Shown here: piece after piece, positions 24,885 through 35,125 of the stretch | How positions within the stretch are numbered: the stretch's first letter is position 1 | Layout of the letters: every line of letters begins with the position of its first letter | Assembly: GCF_009931655.1 (NCBI RefSeq) | Contig: NZ_CP047984.1 | Span: 2,064,501-2,128,500 of the forward strand | From: Pontibacter russatus | GTDB lineage: Bacteria > Bacteroidota > Bacteroidia > Cytophagales > Hymenobacteraceae | Length of the DNA stretch: 64,000 bases | Direction of reading: 5' to 3' | Notes under the pieces: model-generated | Databases searched by the model: none | Seen by the model: the letters and a program-made list of their open reading frames with translations, nothing else | Told to the model about the DNA's origin: nothing | Position numbers and translations under genes: made by a program

Positions 24885-27800
24885 TTACTCTACTGTCACG
24901 CCTCGCTTGTTTCCCTTGAAATCAGTGATAACAACTTTCACGGCATCTTTTTCCAGGGCCAGTTGCCGCGATGACTGTGACAGGTAGGTGTCGCCGTAAT
25001 AGAACTCAACCCGCCGCTTTTTCTTGTTTCTGTATTCGATGTCGGCGCTGAAATCCGCTGGTTCCAACTTTATCCATCGCTGTTTGCTGGCGTCATTTTT
25101 ACGGTAAACCAGCAGGCTGTCCTGGTTTTGCGTGGCTACCCATATATCCTCCCCTTTGGCCGTGTGTACCCGGGCGAGCCCTTTGGCGTCTCCCTTCACG
25201 AAAAAGCCACTCTTGGCCAGCGGCACACTGCTGAAGTTTCCTTTCCCATCGCCTTTCAAATACAGGCCGTTCAGGGCATCGTGCCTGCCTGCGAAGGGCT
25301 GCATGCCGTAATCGTTCCCCACCAGCAGCAAATCAAGGTTTCCGTCCTGATCCATGTCTTCGCTCGCCATGCCATATATGGGGGCCACCTGTGCCGCTGC
25401 CGGCAACGGGGAAAGAGCAAACTGGCCGTTCCCTTTATTCTCGATATAGCTGGAGGTAAGCGTATTTGCCTGTAGCATGGCCGCCCCTTCCCGGTCCTGC
25501 TCCCCCACAGATCCGCCATAGAAGCCCGCCCGAAAGATTCGTGGGTAGGATAGGTTTTCCTTACAGAGACCATCTGGGTAATCATTTCCTCCCGGGTGTG
25601 CATCGGGAAAGGCTTCCGGGTGCCATCCTCGGCCTTCAGGTAGCAGAACAGCATCGCATCCAGTTTGCTGTCATCGTTCAGGTCTTTGGCCAGGATGGTC
25701 ATGGGCTCCTGTTCAGAGGCTTTGTAGTTGGAGTTCAGCCCCAGGTTCCCGGCCACATAGTCTGTGTCTCCGTCGTTGTCGAAATCGCCCGAGGCCAGGC
25801 TGTTCCACCAGCCGCTGTGCTGGCCTATGCCGGACGCTTCATTTACAGATATGAACTTACCGCCTTCATTTTTCAGGAAAGTGACCGGCATCCACTCGCC
25901 CGCCAGCACCAGATCCACGCTGCCATCCTGGTTAAAATCGGACCACAGGGCATCTGTCACCATGCCGATGCGCTGCAGCCCGGGGCTGTATTGCGCTGTG
26001 ACGTCCACAAACTTGCCGCCATCGTTCTGGAGTATATAACTCTGCGGCGCTGATGGGTAAGCGCCCGACACCACGCGCCCGCCCACAAAAAGGTCCAGGT
26101 CCCCGTCAGCGTCGAAATCGGCGGCCCGGACGCAGGAGCTGTTGGAGAGCATTTCGGGAAGCGCCCCGTAATCCTGCTGAAAAAAGCCTTCCCCGTTGTT
26201 GAGGTACAAGCGGTCCTGTGCTGCCTGGTGGTTCGGCTGAAACTCATAGCTCCCGCTCGCCGCATACAAGTCCAGGTCTCCGTCCGTGTCCGCATCAAAA
26301 AACAGCACGCCCATATCCTCTGCGCCCCAGCCCTCCAGCGTACGGTGCGTCTCCAGCGAAAACCTGCCGTTCTGGTCCTGCATGAAGAATGCCCCCGGGA
26401 AAGTGGCCGCTCCGCCGACATAAAAATCCTCGAAACCGTTGTTGTCTATATCCCCGACGGCTATGCCGGGGCCATACTGGCTGAGCTTGTGCGGCAGCGT
26501 CGACTGGATATTGTAGTCTATCGCATCCCGCTCTTCGTGCCTGTATTTGATGCCGTACTGCTCAGCTGCTGAAACAAAAAGCTGGGACGCGACAGGCTGC
26601 GCAAGGGCCGGCACATTCCCTGACGCATCCTTGTAGGCTATTTTTAGCACCTGGTCTACCCCAGCATTTGTCAGCAGCTGGGTTTTGCCATCCGGCCAGC
26701 GCACCCGCAGGGAATCAATTTTTGTGGCGGCCCCGAGTCCGAAGTGCGCTTTGGCGTCTACGGTAGACATGTAGCCGCGGGATGGCTGGTGCTCATATAG
26801 CTGCTGCTTGCCGCCTCCGTAATACAGCCGCAGGGTTGCGCCGATGCCTCTTGTGTTGGGCTGCTCCCCCTCCAACTCCACCGCCAGGTAATGCCCGTTT
26901 TTCCGTTGTCCGGCATTGTTCAGGGTGTTCTCATATATAAAAGCGGCCTCGTTGATGTTGTTCACGACAAAGTCCAGGTCTCCGTCGTTGTCCAGATCCG
27001 CATAGGCTCCGCCGTTCGAGAAAGAGGGAAGGTTCAGGCCCCAGGCGCTGGTGCTGTTCTCAAACTGTATCCCACCGGTGTTTCTGAAGGCGTAATTCGG
27101 AAGCTTCACGATGGGAAGGGAGTCTACCATGGCCAGCGACGTGTTGACGGTGCTCCCGCTGGCCCCGCCCTGCCCGTTGTCGTACACGATGTAGTCGAGG
27201 TCGGTGACGTCGCGGGGCAAGCCGTTGGTGATGATGACATCCCGGAAACCGTCGTTGTCGAAATCCGCCACCAGCGGGGTCCAGCTCCAGTCCGTTTCGT
27301 GGATGCATGCCATCTGGGCCACTTCGCTGAAAATGGGGCGGCCCTCCGGCGTCATTCCGGCATTCAGTTGCAGCACGTTGCGGACGTACTGGTGCTCGTA
27401 GCCAAACCTGCGGTTGTTGAAGTAATTGAAATAGTCGTTCCCGCTCAGCATGGTCTTCTACCGCATGTTGTCTTCCGGGAGCATTTCCAGGGAAATCAAA
27501 TCTACCAGCCCGTCGTTGTTGAGGTCGGCTGCGTCGGTGCCCATCGCGTTCCAGCCCGAGTGCTTCATATAGGCGGCAAGCTGGTTGGTGAAGCTCCCGT
27601 CCTGGTTGTTTATATATAGAAGGTCGTTTGAGATAAAATCGTTGCTCACGTAAATGTCAGGCCAGCCGTCCAGGTTAAAATCCGAGATGGCCGCCGCATG
27701 GCCCCAGCCCTCCACCAGAATCCCCGCCCCCTCCGACACGTTTGTGAATGTTCCGTTCCCGTTGTTCCTGTACAGCTTGTCGTTGTTGCGGGCAGTGCCG

Positions 27801-28483
27801 TCTTCTACTTTGGGCCTGTACCGGATAGGCGTTTTGGGGTCATTCAGCTCATTTACCACTAAGTACATGTCCAGGTCGCCATCCAGGTCATAATCAAAGA
27901 AGGTGCCCTGCGTGCTGAAGCTGGTGTCCGCCAATCCGTAGCTATCCGCCATTTCTTTGAACACCGGCACCCCGTCCTTGCCCGGCCCCTGGCTAATATA
28001 TAACAGGTTCTTCCGGCCTGCCGCATCTGTGCGGAAAGAGGCGGCTATATATAAATCGAGCCAGCCGTCTGCGTTGATGTCGACCACCGACACCCCGGTA
28101 CACCACCGTCCTTCCCCGCCCACGCCTGCCGCCTCGGTTATATCCTTGAACGCCAAAGCGCCTTTGTTGAGGTAAAGCTTACTGGAAACCATATTGCCGG
28201 AGAGGTACACGTCTGCCAGTCCGTCGTTGTTGAAATCCCCGATGCCCACACCTCCCCCGTTGTAGATGTTGGCCTGCGTCAGAATATTCAGCGTGTCGCT
28301 CTCGAAAATGGTGTTGCTGAAATCGACGCCTGTCTGTGCGGGGGGCAGCAAACGGAAAAGGGTATCGCTTTCAGGGGATGCACTTTTAGAAACCGAAGTA
28401 TCCTGCTTGGTGCAGCTCAGGAGGCCCGCCGTTGCAAACAGAATCAGAAAAGAAAGGCGCTGGATTGAATTAGATGGCTTCAT
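24885..28483 (-). pseudogene. VCBS/FG-GAP (CRTAC1/UnbV-type) lipoprotein gene with a nonsense codon and a frameshift
   Basis: The gene would encode about 1,200 aa: a lipoprotein signal (ATAGLLSC), many Ca-binding FG-GAP repeats (DFNNDGLADVYLS, DLNNDGLVDL, DFDNDGDTDYVAG) and an ASPIC/UnbV segment (VRWPDGKTQLL). It is broken twice. At 27458-27460 an in-frame TAG follows LPEDNMR; homologous sequence continues in the same frame at KTMLSGN, so a CAG Gln codon probably became TAG. At 25502-25506 a G-run reads five instead of the six needed (L-W-G-E-Q), shifting the frame before GAAMLQANTLTSSYIENKG. The three pieces are 24885-25508, 25510-27457 and 27461-28483. Either a decaying gene or, less likely, assembly errors. 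Confidence 0.85.
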
Positions 28484-28893
28484 GTAGAAAACTATTGCGT
28501 TTGTGCTAGGCAGCATCGTGCCGGGCCCAACTTATATATAAAGTTAATTACCGCCACTGATGCATGCCCTCCCTGCTGTTTCGCTTATTTACAACACAGG
28601 ATATATAAGCTGTTGTAAAATCAGCATGGCCTATATTATAAAACGATAACTTTAAGCACTTTACATCAGGATGCCGCGTGTGTCTACGGCATGATGCTCC
28701 TGAATGCCAGAGTACGGGCGGCCCATATTGCAGCAGGTTGATTTCAGTATTATTGTAGCTAATTTAATATTTTATTATATTCGATATGGGAGACGGGGAA
28801 TTTTTATTCCTTCTAATTCCCAATCAGTTGAACAGGGCTTTACTCTGCGATTTTGTACTTCGCGCAGGCAAACCAACCTATCGCATTTACACC
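28484..28893. other. Divergent intergenic region with a candidate operator
   Basis: 410 bp between the VCBS pseudogene and the haloperoxidase-like gene. It is AT-rich at its right end. It contains TTTACAACA (28588-28596) and TGTTGTAAA (28611-28619), an inverted repeat with 9-bp arms around a TATATA-containing spacer, which is a candidate regulator site. No gene was found. Confidence 0.4.
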
Positions 28894-30234
28894 ATGAGGC
28901 ATCGCTACACCATCCTTTTCGTGCTCTTGTTTTTTGGCGCTCATTTCTCCTATGGAGCTGAGAATTGGCGACTTGCCTCAGAAAAGCCCGAGTACCTGCA
29001 CCGCTCCATGAAGCAGGTAACGGATGTGATTATCGAAGACATTTTCTCGCCGCCTGTGGCAAGCCGGATATATGCCTATGTCAGCATTGCAGGATATGAA
29101 GCCTCACGCCCCGCCAATACAGCTTACCGTACCCTCGCCGGACAAATACATCACCTGAAGCCCTTACCTAAGCCTGATGCAGGCAAGACATACAGCTATT
29201 CCCTGGCTGCGGCGCATGCCGTTCTTGCCGTGGGGAAGCGCCTCGTATTTTCGGAGGAGAAACTGGAGGCATTTCACAAACAGCTGTTGCAGGAATTTAA
29301 ACAGACCGGCATGCCGGAAGAGGTGTTCCAGAACTCTGTTGCCTTCGGGCAGCAGGTAGCGGACCATGTGCTGCTGTGGTCGTCGGGAGACAACTACAAG
29401 CAGACGCGCGCCCTGGAGAGGCATTCTTTTTATGATGATGTGGCCTCCTGGAAACCTACCCCACCCAGCTATATGAAAGCGGTGGAACCGCACTGGAGCA
29501 AAATCAGGCCTTTCCTCATCGATTCTGCCCAGCAGTTCAGGCCTTCGCCCCCCACGCCCTTTTCATTGGATAAAGAAAGCCAGTTTTACAAGGAGGCGGC
29601 AGAAGTATATACCATCGGTAAAAACCTCTCAGCCGAGCAAAAGGACATTGCCAATTTCTGGGACTGCAACCCTTTCAAGATGAATATAAACGGCCACCTG
29701 ATGTTTGCCACCAAGAAAATATCGCCCGGCGGCCATTGGATCAACATCGCGCAGCTGGCCTGCAAAAAAGCAGATGCGGACTTGGTGCGGTCTGCGGAGG
29801 CCTACGCCTGCCTGTCTATGACGCTGGCCGATGCCTTTATCAGTTGCTGGGACGAGAAGTACAGGAGCAATGTGATACGGCCTGAGACCTATATAAACCA
29901 GCACATCGACGAAAGCTGGATGCCCTTGCTGCAGACGCCGCCTTTCCCGGAATACACCAGCGGCCACAGTGTTGTTTCAGCGGCGGCAGCGCAGGTACTG
30001 ACCAACCTCTTCGGAGACAACTTCGCCTACGCCGACTCAACTGAGGTGGAGTTCGGGTTGCCTGTCCGTGAGTTCAAGTCCTTTAAACACGCTGCGGAAG
30101 AAGCCGCCATCAGCCGGCTTTACGGGGGCATCCATTACATGCCCGCTGTTACGAATGGCTTTCAGGGAGGGGATGCACTGGGGCAGTTTGTCGTCCGGAA
30201 ATTGAAGATGCGGGAGGAGCAGGAGCTCAATTAG
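28894..30234 (+). CDS. Vanadium-dependent haloperoxidase-like / PAP2-superfamily protein (secreted)
   Basis: 446 aa with an N-terminal signal peptide (cleavage near HFSYGAEN). The vanadate/phosphate-binding architecture of the PAP2 superfamily is visible: SNVIRPETYINQHI, then FPEYTSGHSVVSAAAAQVL, then AAISRLYGGIHYMPAVTNG. These supply the Arg and His ligands. Such proteins may oxidise halides or act as phosphatases; the sequence alone does not decide. I choose the ATG at 28894, just before the signal. It is the only rightward gene in the glycan region, next to the VCBS gene, a pairing I recall from other Bacteroidota loci. Confidence 0.82.
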   Translation: MRHRYTILFVLLFFGAHFSYGAENWRLASEKPEYLHRSMKQVTDVIIEDIFSPPVASRIYAYVSIAGYEASRPANTAYRTLAGQIHHLKPLPKPDAGKTYSYSLAAAHAVLAVGKRLVFSEEKLEAFHKQLLQEFKQTGMPEEVFQNSVAFGQQVADHVLLWSSGDNYKQTRALERHSFYDDVASWKPTPPSYMKAVEPHWSKIRPFLIDSAQQFRPSPPTPFSLDKESQFYKEAAEVYTIGKNLSAEQKDIANFWDCNPFKMNINGHLMFATKKISPGGHWINIAQLACKKADADLVRSAEAYACLSMTLADAFISCWDEKYRSNVIRPETYINQHIDESWMPLLQTPPFPEYTSGHSVVSAAAAQVLTNLFGDNFAYADSTEVEFGLPVREFKSFKHAAEEAAISRLYGGIHYMPAVTNGFQGGDALGQFVVRKLKMREEQELN

Positions 30235-30317
30235 TTGTGTTATATGCTGAGTATTACAATTAACTTCAGTGACGCACGGTATATATAAAACCAGCATCAG
30301 GTGGGATCTGCCTATAT

Positions 30318-30369
30318 GTCCAACCACCCCTTCCCCTCCTTGGATAAGGAGGGGAAGGGGTGGTTGGAC
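30318..30369. repeat. 24-bp perfect hairpin (CCAACCACCCCTTCCCC-type)
   Basis: Arms 30318-30341 and 30346-30369 are exact reverse complements around GGAT. It lies between the convergent ends of the haloperoxidase-like and PHP-like genes. It may serve as a bidirectional terminator but has no T-run. It resembles dispersed REP-type palindromes of Bacteroidota. Confidence 0.75.
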
Positions 30370-30443
30370 TACATTTCCACAACGGATATGCGCAACGCCT
30401 GATTGATACTTCTATAAATTGCTGTTAGGGTTATCCCTACCAA

Positions 30444-32534
30444 CTACTCAATCCATACAAACTGCGTGAATGCCCCATTCGCTGCCACATCCCACACTTC
30501 GACCCTCACCCATTTCCTGCCTTTCAGATTTGTGGCGAAGCTAAACTTCTGCTTCCCGAAGGCCTCCGTCTTATCCAGGCTGATTCTTTCACGGTATACT
30601 TTCGTGCCGTCGCCTGAAACGACCTCCGCAAAATTCAGGGGGAAAGTCCAGTCTACATTCAGCGCAATTTCTGCTTTCCCCCTGCTGTTCAGCCTTATCG
30701 TTTCACCGGAGCTTTTCCCATTGACGGTGAAGGTCGGGAGCAGCACTTCTCCTGTGGTAACAAAAAACTTCCCGTTCTCCATGGCGTCCAGTATGGGTTG
30801 CCACCCTTCCTCAAATGATGGGAGCTTGTCAAGCTGTAAATAATTGATATTCATATGCCCGTATATCTCATACTCAGGCTCAAGTTTGAACAGGTCCGCC
30901 TCCCCGATTGCATATTTTTTGTGTCCCCAGTTCGCCATGTCATCCATCAGGTCCAGCACCCGTTTGCCCAGCCGCGGTTGCGACAGGTCGGCGGGAATCG
31001 CTTTCCAGGCGGCGCCTAAAAAGCGGTCTGATGCAAAGAAGTCCTCGTCTTTATACTTGTCGGGATAACCGGTAGAGCCCTTGGTACGGGCATGCGCCGT
31101 CCAGGCCAGCCCATTCTCCAGTTCCAGCAGCTTTACCATTTCCTCTTTGTTTCCCACGCGGTATACCTTCCCATAGATGGGATCATCCTGGACGAAAGGC
31201 TGCCCTTCCTCCCTGGACATGATCCAGTATACCGGTTTGGGAAACAGGTTCATCCAATGCCCGCCGAAGTGGCTGTTGGGTTCCTCGCCAGGCAGCATCA
31301 GGAAATCCCCGCCCGAGAGCCGCGCGCACTCCTCGAACATCAACTGGAACTCCGGCAGTCTGCGCGGCCCTGTATCGTGTGGGTTCCCGGCCAAATGAAA
31401 CTCCCCGAGGTGCATGATGTTGACGCCCAGGTTCCGCAAGGCTTTTACGTGCCCCGGAATGTCGGGCAAAGGCTTATGCGTCAGCACATCATCTATATGC
31501 TCCGTATGGAAGTGGCTCGCCATGGTGTTGTAGCCTGCGAGCGGTTTGTAAGAATCAGCGTGGGTGTATTGCTTTACCTCTTCCAGCACTTTGCCGTCTT
31601 TCTGGGTGCTCAGCAGGCAGAAGAAGTTCAGGCGTTGCTGTGTGCCGGGCGGGGCATTAAACCAGGGCACATGGCGCCGGTCGCCCATTAAATCATGCCT
31701 GATCCCGATACCGTACCCGGGCATCATGTCCCGGTAATCGGTGCCGTGCCAGACGTATTTCAGATTATAAGCGTTGTCGAGCGGATAGAAGTACTGGTGG
31801 GGAGGCGGAAACACGGCAATGCTTCCTTCTTTGCTTTCCCCGATAATGGTGCGGTATTTTACTGCCAGGTTCTGGCTGGCTGCCTCGGCTTCTACGTCCG
31901 CTGACTGTAAATAATCGTCGGTGTCCGACCAGAAAACTTCCTGCCAGGCAGGTTCTTTGCTTACCAGCCCTGCATCATATATAATGGCGACAGAGTCCTT
32001 GTTTGTGGTAACTACGGCCGCTATGTTCATTAACGGGCTGCCGTTGTAAAACGTAATCTCCAGTGTTCCGGAAAACTCGCCTGCCTCTACTTCTGAAACC
32101 GTTACGCGCGTTCTCGCTCCTGCGCTCTCCACTTTCGCGCTTCTTTTGGAGGTGTTGACGTTATAAGCTTTATAGGGCAGATAGGCCGTTCTGTCGAAGA
32201 AGATGTTCCAGCCACTCTCTTTGGTAAGGTCTCTTTTGCCTACCGTCAGTATAAAGGCGGGGTCGAGGTTTGTCGCGACGTCTTTGAAGGTGCCGCCCTC
32301 ATTTAGCTGGATGCGTTGGAAAAGCGGCTTGTCCTTCTCCAGGTCAAAAGTAACCCGCCCCGTTTCCTCCTCACCGGTGGGCCAGGCAACGCTTAAAAGA
32401 TTATCCTTTACCGTTGCTGTCACACCGCTTTTCTTATCAAAGCTTTTGAGGTCAACAGGCACCTGCGCCAGAGCAAGTGTGGTCACAAATAAAAAGATAA
32501 CAGTCGCTAACCACTTGCTTATATATCTGCTCAT
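30444..32534 (-). CDS. Secreted PHP/CehA-McbA-like metallohydrolase-type protein
   Basis: 696 aa with a signal peptide (cleavage near TLALAQ). The middle third carries PHP-like histidine and acidic clusters: ASHFHTEHIDD, NIMHLGEFHLAGNPHDTGP, LPGEEPNSHFGGH and GLAWTAHARTKG. These are arranged like the metal site of the CehA/McbA branch. The N-terminal ~330 residues form a beta-rich domain and the C-terminal ~120 an Ig-like domain. The substrate is unknown; a phosphoester, lactone or sugar-derived ester would suit the locus. It is transcribed with the sugar epimerase but 382 bp away from it. The family assignment is moderately sure, the function not. Confidence 0.6.
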   Translation of the reverse strand: MSRYISKWLATVIFLFVTTLALAQVPVDLKSFDKKSGVTATVKDNLLSVAWPTGEEETGRVTFDLEKDKPLFQRIQLNEGGTFKDVATNLDPAFILTVGKRDLTKESGWNIFFDRTAYLPYKAYNVNTSKRSAKVESAGARTRVTVSEVEAGEFSGTLEITFYNGSPLMNIAAVVTTNKDSVAIIYDAGLVSKEPAWQEVFWSDTDDYLQSADVEAEAASQNLAVKYRTIIGESKEGSIAVFPPPHQYFYPLDNAYNLKYVWHGTDYRDMMPGYGIGIRHDLMGDRRHVPWFNAPPGTQQRLNFFCLLSTQKDGKVLEEVKQYTHADSYKPLAGYNTMASHFHTEHIDDVLTHKPLPDIPGHVKALRNLGVNIMHLGEFHLAGNPHDTGPRRLPEFQLMFEECARLSGGDFLMLPGEEPNSHFGGHWMNLFPKPVYWIMSREEGQPFVQDDPIYGKVYRVGNKEEMVKLLELENGLAWTAHARTKGSTGYPDKYKDEDFFASDRFLGAAWKAIPADLSQPRLGKRVLDLMDDMANWGHKKYAIGEADLFKLEPEYEIYGHMNINYLQLDKLPSFEEGWQPILDAMENGKFFVTTGEVLLPTFTVNGKSSGETIRLNSRGKAEIALNVDWTFPLNFAEVVSGDGTKVYRERISLDKTEAFGKQKFSFATNLKGRKWVRVEVWDVAANGAFTQFVWIE

Positions 32535-32916
32535 TTGTTGATTTTAAAAGTAAGATTGATGTGGACGTTGGATTTATTCTGCCCATGCTGAGAGTTGCTG
32601 TACATTCCACTGGACCCAATCCCTTCAAGTTGTATAGCTGGCAGTGGTGCTCTCAGGCCGAGCGGCCTCGTTTTCCCTCTCGGCGCGGCTTTCGTTTCCT
32701 GCCTTACGGCTGCCGCTCCCGCGGCACCGGAAACTCTCGAGGCGCCTCAAGGCAAAACTGGAAACAGTTTTATTTTGAACTGGCTGTAAGATGTTTATAT
32801 ATGGAGGCTATTATCCGATTTGAAAAGATTGAATATAAAAATATATGACCCGGCAGGTTTTTGCAGCAAGCGCTTTAATATAGGTTATGTTGCAGGAATC
32901 AAAAGCGCCTGCTGCG
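32535..32916. other. Gap without a recognised gene
   Basis: 382 bp between the epimerase stop and the PHP-like start. It includes GC-rich imperfect palindromes around 32650-32760 (CTCAGGCCGAGCGGCCTCG, GAGGCGCCTC) and a short AT-rich end. I see no coding frame with protein-like composition. Confidence 0.4.
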
Positions 32917-33789
32917 CTACTTGGCGGCTGTTTGAGAAGAACCGGAAAACTGTTGTTTGTAGAACTTCAGTCCTTCGCTTGCCAGTTCGTCGGCACTGTT
33001 CGCCAGTGGCCGCCAGATACAGGCTGCCCTGGCGAGTTCTTTAGACGGTGCGCCAAAAGTTTCCAGCACAATGGCGCCGTCATAGCCTATTTCCACCAGC
33101 GCGTCGTTGATGCCTGCCCAGTCCAGGTGGCCGGTGCCGGGTGTTCCCCGATCGCTCTCGTTGCCTTGTATATGGCAGAGCAAATCTTTGCCTACTTTCC
33201 GGATGGTGTCGGGTATGTTTTTCTCCTCGATGTTGCAGTGGAACGTATCCAGCAGGATTTTCACGTTGGGGTCACCTACTTCCTTCACAAGCGAAATCGC
33301 CTGATCCGCGGTATTGATCATATCGGTTTCGAACCTGTTGAGTGGCTCCACGCCAATCGTCACGCCACATTCCCTTGCGATTTTTCCGGCCTTCACCAGG
33401 TTTTCGAGGCACCACTCCCTTTCCTGCTGCTTCTGCTCCGCCGACACAATCCTGGTTTTGCCGACGGCTGAATAAACAGGCCCGCCAAACACAGGGCTGC
33501 CCATGTCCGCGGCAATCCGCACACAGTCGGTTATATACTGCAGGCCCTGCTCCCGATTCCGGGGATCGTCGCTGGAAATATCCCGTTCGGCCCCAAAGGC
33601 CCCGCTTATGGTTACTTTTATTCCCGCGTCCCGCACCACCTGCTTCAGCTTCGCCCAGTCTATCAGGTCTTTGTCTTCCACGGCTACCTCCAGGATGTCG
33701 TAGCCCATGTCTTTTACTTTGTAAACAAGATCTAATGCTTTTGTGTCGAATGGCGAAAACCACACGAACGTACTTACACCGAATTGCAT
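32917..33789 (-). CDS. Sugar phosphate isomerase/epimerase (ketose 3-epimerase-like)
   Basis: 290 aa TIM barrel of the AP endonuclease 2/xylose-isomerase-like family, closest in look to D-tagatose/D-psicose 3-epimerases. Metal and substrate residues are visible: Glu in GVEPLNRFETD, Asp and His in ILLDTFHCNIEE, His in CHIQGNESDRG, then GTGHLDW, and the second catalytic Glu in AIVLETFG. It has no signal, so it acts on a sugar in the cytoplasm. A terminator separates it from the Gfo gene upstream, so it may be transcribed with the PHP-like gene instead. Confidence 0.85.
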   Translation of the reverse strand: MQFGVSTFVWFSPFDTKALDLVYKVKDMGYDILEVAVEDKDLIDWAKLKQVVRDAGIKVTISGAFGAERDISSDDPRNREQGLQYITDCVRIAADMGSPVFGGPVYSAVGKTRIVSAEQKQQEREWCLENLVKAGKIARECGVTIGVEPLNRFETDMINTADQAISLVKEVGDPNVKILLDTFHCNIEEKNIPDTIRKVGKDLLCHIQGNESDRGTPGTGHLDWAGINDALVEIGYDGAIVLETFGAPSKELARAACIWRPLANSADELASEGLKFYKQQFSGSSQTAAK

Positions 33790-33812
33790 AGGATGAGGTT
33801 AAGAATCGAACA

Positions 33813-33846
33813 TAAAAAAGAGGATAGGCTCAAAAAGCCTACCCTC
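33813..33846 (-). terminator. Intrinsic terminator between the oxidoreductase and epimerase genes
   Basis: On the minus strand an 11-bp stem (GAGGGTAGGCT/AGCCTATCCTC, one mismatch) is followed by TTTTTT. It lies 14 bp after the Gfo/Idh/MocA stop codon and before the epimerase start. Confidence 0.75.
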
Positions 33847-33859
33847 TCCACCGTATGAA

Positions 33860-35008
33860 TTAAGATACTACTTTTTCAGAAGAAGCATTCTCCAGCTCAA
33901 AGTCCGGGATCATGATTCTCTTCCCGTTGTTCATGGCCGACTCGTGGGCGCATATACCGGCACAGGTATAATTTGCGGCCACATCGGCATCCACGGCCGA
34001 GTTGCGGCCCTCCACAATGGCGGCGACAAACTCCTGCACCAGGTGAGGGTGCGAGCCTCCGTGGCCAGCGCCCTGCAGGAACGAAACGTGGTTCGGGTCG
34101 TCTATTTTCTCCCGCTTCGTGAAGTGGGCGATCTTCTCAATCAGCAGCTCGTCTGTGTCCGGCACGTCGATGCGCCGGGCGCTTTCGCCGCCCTCAAAAA
34201 TGGCGTGGTGCTCGTCCTGCAGCTGCTCCCACTCAAACGACATTTTATCGCCATATACATCATAGCTTTCCCGATACTGGCGCACCACATCGAACAGGGA
34301 CCGGGTAGCCTCCGCCACCACATCAGAGTTCTTGAGTGTGAAGGTGGCTGTCTCGACGGCGAACGGAGAGCCGTACCGCTTCGCCAGGTCTTCGCTCACC
34401 CTGCCTGAGCCGTGGCACACCACCGACTCTGCCTTCGTGTTGTTGATTCTCAGAAGCGGGGAAATAGCGTGCGTGCCGTTCAGCATCGGCGGGAAGCCTT
34501 TCCAGTATTCGGCCCATCCTTCCATGCTCATATCCTGTATATGCGAGCCGCGCACGAACTGGATGCGGCCCAACTGGCCAGTCTCGGCGAGCTTCAGGCC
34601 ATACAGAAACTCCCTTGTGTACAGGGCGGTTTCCATCATCATATATACTTTGTTGGCTTTTCTCTTTGCCTCCACAATGGCCTTGCAGTCTTCCACCGTC
34701 ATGGCCATGGGGATGGTGCAGGCGGTGTGCTTGTTGGCGTTCAGCGAGGCAAGCGTCATGCGGGCGTGCTCCGGCACGGGCGTTACGATGTGGATCGCGT
34801 CCACATCCTCGCGCTTCGGCACGTCTTCGAAATTCGTGAAGCACAGGTTCTCGTCCAGGTTGAATTTGGCCTTCAGCTCAGCTATTGTTTTCTCGTTGCG
34901 CGTGCATATACCCACAGCCTTGATGTTGGGATGGCTTTGGTATATCGGAATAAACTCCTTCCCGAATCCCATACCGACAATAACCACTGTGATTTGTTTC
35001 TGGCTCAT
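33860..35008 (-). CDS. Gfo/Idh/MocA-family oxidoreductase
   Basis: 382 aa NAD(P)-dependent sugar oxidoreductase. The Rossmann loop is VVIVGMGFGKEF near residue 10. The position where most family members have the EKP motif reads ACTIPMAMT, so the usual Lys is missing. Metal-type or catalytic residues may be supplied by HAISPLLRINN and GAGHGGSHPHLVQEF, the latter a typical GGSH loop. It has no signal peptide, so it acts in the cytoplasm on an imported sugar. With the neighbouring ThuA proteins it recalls ThuA/ThuB-type 3-keto-sugar chemistry. Confidence 0.85.
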   Translation of the reverse strand: MSQKQITVVIVGMGFGKEFIPIYQSHPNIKAVGICTRNEKTIAELKAKFNLDENLCFTNFEDVPKREDVDAIHIVTPVPEHARMTLASLNANKHTACTIPMAMTVEDCKAIVEAKRKANKVYMMMETALYTREFLYGLKLAETGQLGRIQFVRGSHIQDMSMEGWAEYWKGFPPMLNGTHAISPLLRINNTKAESVVCHGSGRVSEDLAKRYGSPFAVETATFTLKNSDVVAEATRSLFDVVRQYRESYDVYGDKMSFEWEQLQDEHHAIFEGGESARRIDVPDTDELLIEKIAHFTKREKIDDPNHVSFLQGAGHGGSHPHLVQEFVAAIVEGRNSAVDADVAANYTCAGICAHESAMNNGKRIMIPDFELENASSEKVVS

Positions 35009-35125
35009 ACTGTTTCCTTCTTTATGATTGATAAATACTACTTCAGGTGTAAGCTATATATGGCTTGGCCTCCAGCTTCTCATCAGGAGAGCCATACCAA
35101 CACTTATATATGATTTATATATGAT

